Shown: positions 6,899-15,413 of the stretch, piece after piece
How positions within the stretch are numbered: the first letter of the stretch is position 1
Layout: every line of letters starts with the position of its first letter
Assembly: GCA_018713255.1 (NCBI GenBank)
Contig: DVFL01000040.1
Coordinates: 1-64,000, forward strand
From: Candidatus Cottocaccamicrobium excrementipullorum
Lineage (GTDB): Bacteria; Bacillota; Clostridia; Lachnospirales; Lachnospiraceae
Direction of reading: 5' to 3'
Length of the DNA: 64,000 nt
Made by a program: the position numbers and the translations under genes
Notes under the pieces: generated by a model
Database searches by the model: none
Seen by the model: only the letters and a program-made list of their open reading frames with translations
Told to the model about the DNA's origin: nothing

Positions 6899-7945
6899 AT
6901 GGAATATGCAAAATTAGGAAATTCAGATCTCAGGGTATCCCGAATCTGCATGGGATGCATGGGATTTGGCGATTCAAAAAACGGACAGCACAGTTGGACC
7001 ATTGACGAGGAGCATTCCCGGGAGATTATTAAGCGGGGATTGGATCTGGGGGTAAACTTTTTTGATACGGCCATTGGTTATCAGAGCGGCACCAGCGAGC
7101 AGTATGTGGGGCGCGCCATCAGAGATTTTGCCCATAGAGATGAGGTTGTACTGGCTACCAAGTTCCTTCCCCGTACTCAGGAAGAGATTGCTTCCGGCGT
7201 TTCCGGGCAGCAGCATATTGAGCAGATGGTAAATACCAGCTTGAAAAATCTGGGTATGGATTATATTGATCTCTATATTTATCATATGTGGGATTATGAG
7301 ACGCCTTTGTATGATATTATGGATGGGCTTAATCGGGTGGTAAAGGCTGGAAAGGTAAGATATATAGGTATCTCAAACTGTTTTGCGTATCAGCTTGCAA
7401 AGGCCAATGCTTTGGCGGAAAAAGAAGGATTTGCAAAGTTTGTCTCCATCCAGGGGCATTATAATCTGATCTTCCGTGAAGAGGAAAGAGAAATGGCGAA
7501 ACTGTGCGCAGAGGATAACATTGCCATGACGCCATACAGCGCATTGGCAAGCGGACGTCTTTCCAAGCATCCCGGTGAAACGTCCAAACGCCTTGAGGAA
7601 GACAGTTACGCAAAGTTCAAGTATGACGCTACGGCAAAGCAGGACAACGTGATCATTGAGCGGGTAGCTGAGCTGGCTGACAGGAGAGGGGTATCCATGA
7701 CCGAGATCTCCCTTGCATGGCTGCTGACGAAGGTGACTTCTCCTGTGGTAGGAGCAACGAAGCTGAACCATATCGAGGGTGCGGCAAAAGCGGTAGACCT
7801 GACTTTGACCGAGGCGGAAATTGCTTATCTGGAGGAACCTTATGTTCCTCATAAACTGGTAGGGGTGATGGCGCAGAACACTCCTGCGGCAGCAAAGGAA
7901 AAGCATGTGTGGTCTACTGGAAATCAAAAGATTGAGAACACTTAA
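6899..7945 (+). CDS. Aldo/keto reductase
   Basis: This is an NADPH-dependent oxidoreductase with a TIM-barrel fold, 348 aa. The catalytic tetrad is visible: Asp in NFFDTAIGY, Tyr in the same block, Lys in VLATKF, and His in LYIYHMWD. The C-terminal cofactor region SPVVGATKLNHIEGAAKAV matches the YhdN/YccK-like group. AGGAGAGTGAGAAC precedes the ATG. It forms a pair with the cupin, and with the downstream permease it makes up the block enclosed by the two 96-bp repeats. The physiological substrate cannot be read from the sequence. Confidence 0.9.
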   Translation: MEYAKLGNSDLRVSRICMGCMGFGDSKNGQHSWTIDEEHSREIIKRGLDLGVNFFDTAIGYQSGTSEQYVGRAIRDFAHRDEVVLATKFLPRTQEEIASGVSGQQHIEQMVNTSLKNLGMDYIDLYIYHMWDYETPLYDIMDGLNRVVKAGKVRYIGISNCFAYQLAKANALAEKEGFAKFVSIQGHYNLIFREEEREMAKLCAEDNIAMTPYSALASGRLSKHPGETSKRLEEDSYAKFKYDATAKQDNVIIERVAELADRRGVSMTEISLAWLLTKVTSPVVGATKLNHIEGAAKAVDLTLTEAEIAYLEEPYVPHKLVGVMAQNTPAAAKEKHVWSTGNQKIENT

Positions 7946-8031
7946 GCTGCCGAATTTGGATAAAAAGCGGTTGTGATTACATTCCTGATGATCCAGATGG
8001 AAAGCATTTGACTTGATAGAGAGGAGCAGAG

Positions 8032-8928
8032 ATGGAAACTCTTCAGCGGGAATTTGTATATATTTGGTACTATTTTACAGTTCAATGGGATCAGATTTTT
8101 ATTTACTGGGTTTTGGGAATGGCAATCGGATCTGCAGTTTCTGTATTTGCAAAAGATTCTATTCACCGGATATTCCTTTCTCTTCAGGGGAAAAAGCTGG
8201 GAATTTTAGGAATTGTGGCAGCCAGTGCCTTAGGGGTCGCATCTCCTCTCTGCATGTATGGAACCATTCCCATTGCGGCCTCTTTTTCCCGAAGCGGAAT
8301 GAAAGATGACTGGCTGGCCGCCTTTATGATGAGTTCCATCCTGCTTAATCCTCAGCTCATTGTTTACAGCGCGGCTTTGGGCAATAAGGTTCTGGCAGTG
8401 AGAATCATCAGCTGCTTTCTGTGCGGAATCCTTGCAGGCCTGCTGATCTTTTTTCTCTGCAAGGATCGTTCCTTTTTTAACTTTGACAATTTTGACGGGC
8501 CGGCCAATCGAGATACGGATCCGAACCTGCTCAGACGGTATGTGAAAAATCTTGGGCGCAATGTAAAAGCCACCGGCCCCTACTTCCTGATAGGAATCCT
8601 TTTGTCTGCCCTTTTTCAGCGCTATGTGCCGGCAGAGGCCATGACCTCTCTGTTCGGAGGAAATGAGGCTTTAGGAGTTTTAATGGCAGCCACAGTAGGC
8701 GTGCCCCTCTATGCCTGCGGAGGAGGAACGATTCCTCTGCTGCAGCAATGGCTTTTTGACGGGATGAGCGTAGGAAGCGCGGCTTCCTTTATGATTACCG
8801 GTCCGGCCACGAAAATTACCAATCTGGGAGCAGTGAAGATAATCATGGGAACAAGGCGGTTTGCCCTGTATCTCGCCTTTGTGATGCTGTTTTCCTTTCT
8901 GGCAGGCCTAATTGTAAACTTACTCTGA
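8032..8928 (+). CDS. Permease of the DUF318 / YraQ family
   Basis: This is an inner-membrane protein of 298 aa with about eight hydrophobic segments. Two matching half-motifs identify the family: ASPLCMYGTIPIAASFSRSG in the first half and VPLYACGGGTIPLLQQWLFDG in the second, each with a Cys in the Pro-x-Cys/Ala-Cys context used for metal or metalloid contact in YraQ/ArsP relatives. Export of a metal, metalloid or organoarsenical is therefore possible but unproven. The start is ATG 8032 after GAGAGGAGCAG. Its stop overlaps the first base of repeat copy B. Confidence 0.82.
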   Translation: METLQREFVYIWYYFTVQWDQIFIYWVLGMAIGSAVSVFAKDSIHRIFLSLQGKKLGILGIVAASALGVASPLCMYGTIPIAASFSRSGMKDDWLAAFMMSSILLNPQLIVYSAALGNKVLAVRIISCFLCGILAGLLIFFLCKDRSFFNFDNFDGPANRDTDPNLLRRYVKNLGRNVKATGPYFLIGILLSALFQRYVPAEAMTSLFGGNEALGVLMAATVGVPLYACGGGTIPLLQQWLFDGMSVGSAASFMITGPATKITNLGAVKIIMGTRRFALYLAFVMLFSFLAGLIVNLL

Positions 8929-9022
8929 AAGTCCAGCCGCCGGATAGGCGGCATTATTCAGGGATGCCAAATGCGTCGCCGGACTTTCGCGGGATAGCTG
9001 GTGCATCGGCTGCCGGCGCATG
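8927..9022 (+). repeat. 96-bp palindromic repeat, copy B
   Basis: This is the inverted partner of 6272-6367. On this strand it runs from GAAAGTCCAGCCGCC through GGATGCCAAATGCG to GCCGGCGCATG. Differences from copy A are a handful of substitutions and one-base indels. The enclosed interval is about 2.56 kb. The TGA of the permease gene overlaps its first bases. Confidence 0.85.
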
Positions 9023-9072
9023 AAGATTCATTTGATGGAAAGGATAAGAAGATACCATAGGAGAAGAGGCAA

Positions 9073-10350
9073 GTGATCATAAAAGCAGGAAATAAAGCCG
9101 GGATTGCTGCAGCTGCTGTCAGCTGCCTGATGTGGCTGGCAGGATGTGGACTGACGGAAACGGCATATATGGTGTCAGGTGAAAGTGCAGAAACAGCGGC
9201 AGAATTCCAATTAGATGCCGCAATACAGCAGAACGCCCGTCTGGATGATAAAGATTTGCCGGAAAATATGGATCCTTTTTCTGGTGAGCAGGCACAGGCG
9301 CTGCTGCTTGAACAGAGAGAATTGATGATTCAATACATGGAAGCCTACTATCATAGTCTTTCCGCTCTGGAACCGCAGAACATGTCAGAGCTTTTTCTGA
9401 ACACAGCGGGAGATCAGCTTTTGCTTAATGAAAGCGCTCTGGAGTACATAACAGGACTAAGAAAGATGCAGAGAACAGATCTGCACCTGGATGATTATGG
9501 CTATGAATTAACTGTAACTGCCGCGGAAACTGCCGGGGATGGAACTGCTGATATTTGGATTACAGAAACCAGTACCCAGAATTTCAGCCAGCATCCGGAC
9601 GTGGATACAACATTGTATCATATTGTTCATCATTTTGAACTGCAGGATACAGCAGATGGATGGAAGATCGCAGGACATCTGCAGTGGGATTCCGTTTACT
9701 GGAACCTGATCAGAGAATACTGGGATTGGGACAGTGAAGAACTGGTGATTCCGGAAGTAGAATTACTTCTCCCGGGAAAGGTTGATGAGCTTCTGACAAA
9801 GGCAAGAGAAGACATGGAAATCCGCAGTCAGCAGCGCACTTCAGCGCCCAAGGCCTGTCAGTATGAGTATAACCGGGCGCAGGCGGTGGCTTACAGCAGT
9901 CAGTGGGTGGGCAGAAGAAACGATCAATGGGATGATTTTACAGGAAGAGGAGGCAACTGCCAGAATTTTGTTTCCCAGTGTATTTTTGCCGGCGGCATTC
10001 CCATGGATCATCAGGGAGATGAACGCTGGATATGGAATGGATCAGGAGATTATTCTGCCTCCTGGGTAGGCGTGGATGGCTTTTATGCTTATGCTTCTCA
10101 GAATCATGGAGCCGGGCTGGCGGCCTCAACAGATTTCTCTTACTATGGCGGGGAAGAGGGCGATTTGATCTGCATGGGATCGGAAACAGACTGGAATCAT
10201 ATTGTGATCATATCCCAGGTGGTGAAAGATGAACAGGGGAATACGGTTGATTATTTGATTAATTCCAATACTTCAGATGTGCGGAATTTCCCGGTGGGAG
10301 CCTATCCCAACTCTTATCAGAGGTTAATTAAAATTTATGGATGGAACTAA
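9073..10350 (+). CDS. Secreted lipoprotein with C-terminal amidase domain
   Basis: The N-terminus is a lipoprotein signal with lipobox LAGC (Cys about residue 25), so the protein should be membrane-anchored outside the cell. Residues ~60-240 form an NTF2-like or stalk region. The last ~160 residues are an Amidase_6-type NlpC/P60-like domain: YNRAQAVAYSSQWVG, then the catalytic Cys in GRGGNCQNFVSQ and His in DWNHIVIIS. Such proteins cut amide bonds in peptidoglycan or other wall peptides, often in spore formers. The start is GTG 9073 after GGAGAAGAGGC. A strong terminator follows the stop. Confidence 0.85.
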   Translation: MIIKAGNKAGIAAAAVSCLMWLAGCGLTETAYMVSGESAETAAEFQLDAAIQQNARLDDKDLPENMDPFSGEQAQALLLEQRELMIQYMEAYYHSLSALEPQNMSELFLNTAGDQLLLNESALEYITGLRKMQRTDLHLDDYGYELTVTAAETAGDGTADIWITETSTQNFSQHPDVDTTLYHIVHHFELQDTADGWKIAGHLQWDSVYWNLIREYWDWDSEELVIPEVELLLPGKVDELLTKAREDMEIRSQQRTSAPKACQYEYNRAQAVAYSSQWVGRRNDQWDDFTGRGGNCQNFVSQCIFAGGIPMDHQGDERWIWNGSGDYSASWVGVDGFYAYASQNHGAGLAASTDFSYYGGEEGDLICMGSETDWNHIVIISQVVKDEQGNTVDYLINSNTSDVRNFPVGAYPNSYQRLIKIYGWN

Positions 10351-10385
10351 GTGCAGTATAAATCCAATTTTCTATGAAAATTGTT

Positions 10386-10422
10386 GGGCTGAAAGCTGAT
10401 TTAGAGCTTTCAGCCCTTTTTT
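10386..10422 (+). terminator. Rho-independent terminator, probably bidirectional
   Basis: GGGCTGAAAGCT pairs with AGAGCTTTCAGCCC and is followed by TTTTTT. It lies between the convergent amidase gene and thiT. Confidence 0.9.
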
Positions 10423-10488
10423 GCCGGCTAAAACCCTTTGATAAAAGCTTTAACTGGCAAAAATAAAAGAATAAGTGAATGGAGCTGA

Positions 10489-11148
10489 TCAGGAAACAGC
10501 GCTCCGCTTTACCTGAGCCAGGGCTTTTGCCACTGGAGGCAGGGAGATAACGATAACAGTAATGATTCCCTCTGCCAGGATGTAGGAATAATTATAAATA
10601 ATAGGATACAGAGCCGTCAGGGACTGAGGGAAATTCTCCGGCATATAGTCCATCCAATAAAGATATCCTCCGAGGGAATGGAATGCGCCCCGGACCAGGA
10701 TTCCCAGAATGTATCCCTTTACCAGGCCGTTTTTCGACTTGTAAAACAGCCCCGACAGCCCAAGACCGGCGAAAGCCAGGATGTAGTCGCAGCATACCTG
10801 GAAGAAGGAAAGAACGTAGGGCTCCTGAAGGAACTGAAGAATTCCATATGCCAGGCCGGTCATAATGCCAGGGCCTGGACCGTACCAGTAGCCAATCAGG
10901 CAGATGAACAGCATGCTGAACAAGGTGACAGAACCGCCGTAGGGAAGGGCGAAGACCTTTAAGTATGAGGTGATAAAGGCCAGCGCCATGGCCATGGCAC
11001 AGAACACCAGCTGTTTGGTGGAAAGCTTCTTCCCAGAGCTTTTCTTGGAATAAAGGAATGAGGCGGCGATAACCAGAAGAATGGCGGCGGCGATAAATAA
11101 TCCGTAGCCCAGGGTGGTAAGACCGCCTTCAGGTGTTGTGATAGACAT
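10489..11148 (-). CDS. thiT: Thiamine transporter (ThiT-like S component)
   Basis: This membrane protein binds thiamine and works with the shared energising module of ECF transporters, which is not in this window. It has 219 aa. After an extra N-terminal helix comes the ThiT pattern: YLKVFALPYGGSVTLFSMLF, GYWYGPGPGIMTGLAYGILQFLQEP and the late GYLYWMDYMPE. AAAGGAGG lies before the ATG. The assignment is reinforced by the TPP riboswitch in its leader, which would reduce expression when thiamine pyrophosphate is plentiful. The N-terminal extension of about 45 residues is longer than I expect for minimal ThiT. Confidence 0.9.
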   Translation of the reverse strand: MSITTPEGGLTTLGYGLFIAAAILLVIAASFLYSKKSSGKKLSTKQLVFCAMAMALAFITSYLKVFALPYGGSVTLFSMLFICLIGYWYGPGPGIMTGLAYGILQFLQEPYVLSFFQVCCDYILAFAGLGLSGLFYKSKNGLVKGYILGILVRGAFHSLGGYLYWMDYMPENFPQSLTALYPIIYNYSYILAEGIITVIVISLPPVAKALAQVKRSAVS

Positions 11149-11204
11149 AAAAAAACCTCCTTTGCATGCGCGGGAGGGGACTACTGATTTGGTAAGTGTA
11201 AGTA

Positions 11205-11310
11205 TGATGCTTCCTTACGCCGGTATTATCCGGTTCAAGTAGTGAGGGTCAGGATGGGAAGTCCGGCAGGGCTTCTCATTCAGTCTCAGCACAGAGGCTC
11301 CCCTAGCGTG
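11205..11310 (-). promoter_or_regulatory. TPP riboswitch (THI element) of thiT
   Basis: On the minus strand the leader reads CTAGGGGAGCC, GCTGAGACTGA, CTGACCCTC, TTGAACCGGATAATACCGGC and GTAAGGAAG, the ordered conserved blocks of the thiamine pyrophosphate aptamer. It stands about 57 bases before the thiT ATG. Confidence 0.93.
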
Positions 11311-11331
11311 TTGTATGATTAATCCTTGTGA

Positions 11332-11360
11332 AGTATAGCGCAGGAAGAGGAGAATGTCAA
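11332..11360 (-). promoter_or_regulatory. thiT promoter
   Basis: On the minus strand TTGACA (11360-11355) and TATACT (11337-11332) are separated by 17 bases, just ahead of the TPP aptamer. Confidence 0.75.
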
Positions 11361-11385
11361 TGGTGCTGCGTTGTTTCAAAAGTTC

Positions 11386-11415
11386 TTGACAGGAATCTGG
11401 TCTTTCTTATATAGT
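11386..11415 (+). promoter_or_regulatory. Promoter of the LysR gene
   Basis: TTGACA (11386) and TATAGT (11410) are 18 bases apart. An AGTT-ATACAC-AACT inverted pair overlaps and follows the -10 and could be an autoregulatory site. Confidence 0.6.
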
Positions 11416-11446
11416 TATACACAACTAACCAAGAAAGGAACTGAAG

Positions 11447-12352
11447 ATGGAGATTAAACAGCTAGAATATTTTGCGGCGGCCTGTGATCAGGGAAGCTTT
11501 AATAAAGCGGCTGCATGTCTGTATACTACCCAGCCCAATGTGAGCCGGGTGATTTCCAGCCTGGAAAAAGAGCTGGGACGAGAATTATTTGTCCGGGACA
11601 GCAAAGGGATCCGGCTGACCCCCTTTGGGGAAACCATACGGGAATATGCTGGCAATATTCTGAAAAACGTGGGAATGATTCATAGTATGGTTCCCCTTAA
11701 TCCAGGACAGAAACTGTCGATTTCAACCTATGCCAGCAACTTTTTAGCCAGGCTGCTTCTGGATTTTTATGAGGAAACAAAAGGAACTTATGTAATTGAA
11801 CACTTTCAGGGAACGGCGGAAGAGGTAACGGACCGTGTGAAGCAGGGGATTTCTGAGATCGGCGTTGTGGTGCTGGCTCAAAAGCAGACGGCTGCATTCT
11901 GCCATATTTTAGAACATAAACGGCTGGAATTTCATCATTTAGGAAATCGAAAGCTTTGCCTTCTGGTTGGACGCAGCCATCCTTTTTATCATCGGGATGA
12001 GGTGCGGTTTGATGAACTTTCCGGCCTTAAATTTATCCAGGGCGTCAGAGATTATTTTTCCATGGAACATCACCTGGAATAGGTGAGCATGGGAGTAATT
12101 AATCAGAAAAACCTTCATCACGCTATTTTAAGCAACAGCGATTTTGTCTATGTCAATGCCCTGGATCAAACAGATATCTGTGGTTTGGGACTTTGTCTCC
12201 CCGGAGAACAGTACTGGATTCATCAGGTAAAAATGCTTCCGATTATTGGATGCGAGCCTGTTCTTACGGTGGGCTGCGTTTTTGTGGAGGGCCAGAAGCT
12301 TTCTGCTCCGGCGGAAAAGTTTGTCCAGCTGTTAAACGACCGGATAAGCTGA
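11447..12352 (+). pseudogene. LysR-family regulator interrupted by an in-frame TAG
   Basis: The first 211 codons give a normal LysR N-terminus: helix-turn-helix LEYFAAACDQGSFNKAAACL and TTQPNVSRVISSLEKELGRELF, then the effector domain from SISTYASNFLARLL. TAG at 12080-12082 interrupts the frame after MEHHLE. The same frame continues without shift for 90 codons (VSMGVINQKN to QLLNDRIS) with good LysR C-terminal character. The joined length of about 301 residues is exactly that of the family. A single C-to-T change in CAG would explain the stop. The truncated product keeps the DNA-binding domain but loses half of the sensor domain. Confidence 0.8.
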
Positions 12353-12445
12353 AAGATGATGGATGCTTCTCCTTTGTTTTGGGCTTTGTCCTCCAGCAGG
12401 CTTCATATAACAAAAAAGACAGGACAGGGGTATGCTGAATCTGCA

Positions 12446-12475
12446 TTAGTTAGATTTAACTAACTATGCTATAAT
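12446..12475 (+). promoter_or_regulatory. Promoter with IdeR/DtxR-like iron box for the siderophore operon
   Basis: TTAGTTA-GATT-TAACTAA (12446-12463) is a perfect inverted pair close in form to the DtxR/IdeR consensus TTAGGTTAG..CTAACCTAA. It covers the -35 (TAGTTA, 12447) and the spacer, 17 bases before TATAAT (12470-12475). Repression by an iron-loaded DtxR-type regulator is the likely meaning. Confidence 0.7.
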
Positions 12476-12511
12476 GTGGCGTATCTTAAAGAACAGAAGG
12501 GAGAGAAAGAG

Positions 12512-13576
12512 ATTAGAGAGATAAAATTAACATGGATTTTGGCTGCCGTTCTTGCTGTGCTGTCCATCGGCTCCTTGTTTGTAGGGGTAATTGAGGTAAA
12601 TGCCTGGGCGCTGGCGTCGGGAGATCAGGAGCAGTGGAGAATTTTTCTGGTTTCCAGACTGCCAAGGCTTCTTGCCATTCTTTGTACCGGCGCAGGAATG
12701 AGCACTGCAGGCCTGATGATGCAGCAGCTCTGCATGAATAAATTCGTATCTCCTACCACGGGAGCAACGATTTCTTCTGCCCAGCTTGGAATCCTTTTGG
12801 CGTTGATTTTCATGCCTCAGTCAACGCTATGGAGCAGAGCGCTGTTTGCTTTTGGGGCGGCGATTGTGGGAACCTGGATTTTTGTCTGGTTTATTCAGCG
12901 GATTCAGTTCAAAGACGTGGTGATGGTGCCCCTGGTGGGAATCATGTTCAGCAATGTAGTGGGAGGAATTACCAGTTATCTGGCTTATGAGTATGAGATG
13001 ACTCAGGCGCTATCCTCCTGGCTGACAGGGCATTTTTCCCTGGTGCTTCGGGGAAGATACGAGATCGTTTATCTGGTGGTTCCCATGGTAATTCTGGCGT
13101 TTATTTTTGCCAATCATTTTAATATTGTAGGCATGGGAAAGGATTTTTCCCAAAATCTTGGCGTTCATTATCATCTGGTGCTGTTTATGGGATTGACCAT
13201 TGCCGCCATGATTACCGCTTCTGTGGTGGTTGTTGTGGGAACGATTTCATATATTGGCCTGATTGTTCCTAATTTGGTGACCATGTTTAAGGGGGATAAA
13301 ATACGGGGAACCCTTGTGGACAACGCGCTGTTCGGCGCCTGCTTTGTCCTGGTCTGCGACATGATCGGGCGGGTGGCCATCAGACCTTATGAACTGCCCA
13401 TCGAGCTGGTGGTGGGGATTGTTGGAAGCATACTGTTTATCGGGCTGCTTCTTTACCGGCTGAAATACGGAAGAGGATCTGTACGGCTTGGATCAGCCGC
13501 CCTTTCCGGATGCGGAGCGGTGATCAGGGCAGAGAGAGAAAACCTGGATCAGGCAGAAGGAGGTGAAAGCGCATGA
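12512..13576 (+). CDS. Siderophore ABC transporter permease (FecCD family), first subunit
   Basis: This is an integral membrane permease with about nine to ten helices. The family blocks RLPRLLAILCTGAGMSTAGLMMQQ, VGTISYIGLIVPNLVTMF and RPYELPIELVVGIVGSILFIGLL are clear. The track start at GTG 12476 directly abuts the TATAAT and cannot be translated from this promoter. A ribosome site AGAAGGGAGAG (12496-12506) points to ATT 12512; TTG 12539 is another option. No ATG or GTG stands at the proper place in frame, which is odd. Its TGA overlaps the ATG of the second permease. Confidence 0.85.
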   Translation: MREIKLTWILAAVLAVLSIGSLFVGVIEVNAWALASGDQEQWRIFLVSRLPRLLAILCTGAGMSTAGLMMQQLCMNKFVSPTTGATISSAQLGILLALIFMPQSTLWSRALFAFGAAIVGTWIFVWFIQRIQFKDVVMVPLVGIMFSNVVGGITSYLAYEYEMTQALSSWLTGHFSLVLRGRYEIVYLVVPMVILAFIFANHFNIVGMGKDFSQNLGVHYHLVLFMGLTIAAMITASVVVVVGTISYIGLIVPNLVTMFKGDKIRGTLVDNALFGACFVLVCDMIGRVAIRPYELPIELVVGIVGSILFIGLLLYRLKYGRGSVRLGSAALSGCGAVIRAERENLDQAEGGESA

Positions 13577-14550
13577 AGACCAAGGCTTATGAACAAAACC
13601 TTTGGAAGCTGGCGGTGATGGCTGTCCTTGCGCTGGCTGCATCTGGGGCATATATGCTGGTGGATGTTAATGTTTCTAATGCAAGGCTGTTCCATTACGC
13701 CATGAGCATCCGAATTCCTAAGCTGATTGTCATGATCATTACTGCTTTTGCCATCGGCGGAGCTTCCCTTGTATTTCAGTCTGTGATTAACAATACGATT
13801 GTAACGCCGTGTCTTTTGGGAATGAATTCCTTGTATACCCTGATCCACACAGCGGTGGTGTTTTTTGCAGGCTCCGGGAGTCTGCTGGCGGTGAATGCCA
13901 ATGCTTCTTTTGCTGTGGATCTGGTGATCATGGCGGCGGCTGCCGGAATGATTTACAGCTAGTTTTTCAAGATGACAAAGCATAATGTGCTGCATGTGCT
14001 GCTGATCGGAACGGTGCTTACTTCCCTTTTTTCCAGTATTCAGTCTACTCTTATCCGGGTTATGGATCCGAATGAATACGACAACCTGTTAAGCACTTTG
14101 GTCGCCAGCTTCAGCAACGTAAATTCTGAGATTATTCTGTTTTCTCTCCTTGTGCTGGCCGGGGTGATTTTCGGACTCAGAAGGGAGCTGGCTCTTTTAA
14201 ATGTGCTGATTCTGGGAAAGGATCAGGCGATTAATCTGGGAGTAGATTACGACAGCTGCATCCGCCGCCTCCTTTTTGGGGTTGCGCTTTGCATCGCCGT
14301 AGCCACGGCAATGGTGGGACCGATTTCCTTTTTAGGACTGATCATTGCCAATTTATCCAGGCAGCTTTTAAAGACTTACCGTCACGGTCAGCTGATTCTT
14401 GGCTCCGCCTTGTTTGGCATGATTGTGCTGGTGGGAGGCCAGCTGATTGTGGAGCATGTGTATACATACTCTATTCCGGTAAGCGTGCTGATTACAGTGG
14501 GAGGCGGAATTTACTTCCTGTATCTTCTGCTGGCTAGATGGAGGGGATAA
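13573..14550 (+). pseudogene. Second FecCD permease, interrupted by an in-frame TAG
   Basis: The first 129 codons (RIPKLIVMIITAFAIGGASLVFQSVINN) and the next 196 (LIGTVLTSLFSSIQSTLIRV, GPISFLGLIIANLSRQLLKTYRH, SIPVSVLITVGGGIYFLYLL) are two parts of one FecCD permease of normal length. TAG at 13960-13962 interrupts them without a frameshift. Family alignment from memory suggests a Leu there, so TTG to TAG would suffice. No ribosome site precedes the ATG at 13972, so reinitiation is doubtful. Without readthrough the heterodimeric channel would be lost, although the ATPase and binding protein remain open. Confidence 0.8.
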
Positions 14551-14552
14551 TC

Positions 14553-15305
14553 ATGTTAATTCAAAAGCTGACAAAAAAATATAATGGAAAGGCAGTGGTG
14601 GATTCGGTATCCTTTGAGATTCCCAAAGGGAAGGTGCTTTCGTTAATTGGTCCAAACGGCGCGGGAAAATCTACGGTGATGGGAATGATTTCCCGTCTGG
14701 TTGCCAGGGATACAGGAATGGTGGAGTTTAAGGGGAGGGATATTGGAAAATGGAAGAGCAGAGAACTTTCTCAAAAACTGGCGATCTTGACTCAGAGCAA
14801 TCATATTCAAATGAAGCTTACGGTGAAGGAGCTGGTGGCCTTCGGACGGTTTCCCTATTCTGGAGGAGGAATTACGCCTGAAGACCAGGAGATCATCCAT
14901 CAGGCCATTGCCTATATGGAGCTGGAGGAATTTCAGGACAGGTTTATTGATGAACTGTCCGGAGGACAGCGTCAGAGAGCATATATCGCTATGGTGATTG
15001 CACAGGATACTGAATATATCCTTTTGGATGAACCCACCAACAACCTGGATATTTATCATGCCACGAATATGATGAAGACGGTGCGCAGACTTTGTGACGA
15101 GCTGGGCAAGACAGTGGTGATGGTTCTTCATGAGATTAATTACGCTGCCTTTTACTCTGATTACATCTGCGCTTTCGCAGACGGAAAAATCGCCAGGTTC
15201 GGTACCGTTGAGGAAGTGATAACCAGAGAAAATCTTTCAGAAATTTATCAAGTTGATTTTGAAATTCAGATGGTAAAGGGAAAACCTCTGGCGATTTATT
15301 ATTGA
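14553..15305 (+). CDS. Siderophore ABC transporter ATP-binding protein (FecE-like)
   Basis: This cytoplasmic ATPase of 250 aa energises siderophore uptake. Walker A is GPNGAGKS, the Q-loop lies in LAILTQSNH, the signature is [12 protein letters not shown], Walker B is YILLDEPTNNLD and the switch His is in VLHEINYA. The track start at 14538 is replaced by ATG 14553, which is preceded by GGAGGGG at good spacing. The gene starts three bases after the second permease. All catalytic motifs are intact despite the amber codon in that permease. Confidence 0.9.
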   Translation: MLIQKLTKKYNGKAVVDSVSFEIPKGKVLSLIGPNGAGKSTVMGMISRLVARDTGMVEFKGRDIGKWKSRELSQKLAILTQSNHIQMKLTVKELVAFGRFPYSGGGITPEDQEIIHQAIAYMELEEFQDRFIDELSGGQRQRAYIAMVIAQDTEYILLDEPTNNLDIYHATNMMKTVRRLCDELGKTVVMVLHEINYAAFYSDYICAFADGKIARFGTVEEVITRENLSEIYQVDFEIQMVKGKPLAIYY

Positions 15306-15413
15306 TGACAGCATTGGGTGTACAGGGAGGACATACGTTCCTTCACCGTGGTGTCAGCAGGAACATTAAGATTGATGGAATAGGGAATTTTTGATCAAAC
15401 AGGAGGAAAAATC

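Noticed and set aside
12083-12352. Track ORF of 89 aa as a separate gene
   Set aside because: It is the in-frame continuation of the LysR gene after TAG, with LysR C-terminal character and no ribosome site of its own.
13972-14550. Track ORF of 192 aa as an independent permease
   Set aside because: It is the C-terminal part of one FecCD permease; the ATG is internal and lacks a ribosome site.
11447-14550. Genome-wide recoding of TAG as a sense codon
   Set aside because: The cupin, echB, echC and ptsH genes end naturally in TAG at the expected family length, so TAG works as a stop in this genome.
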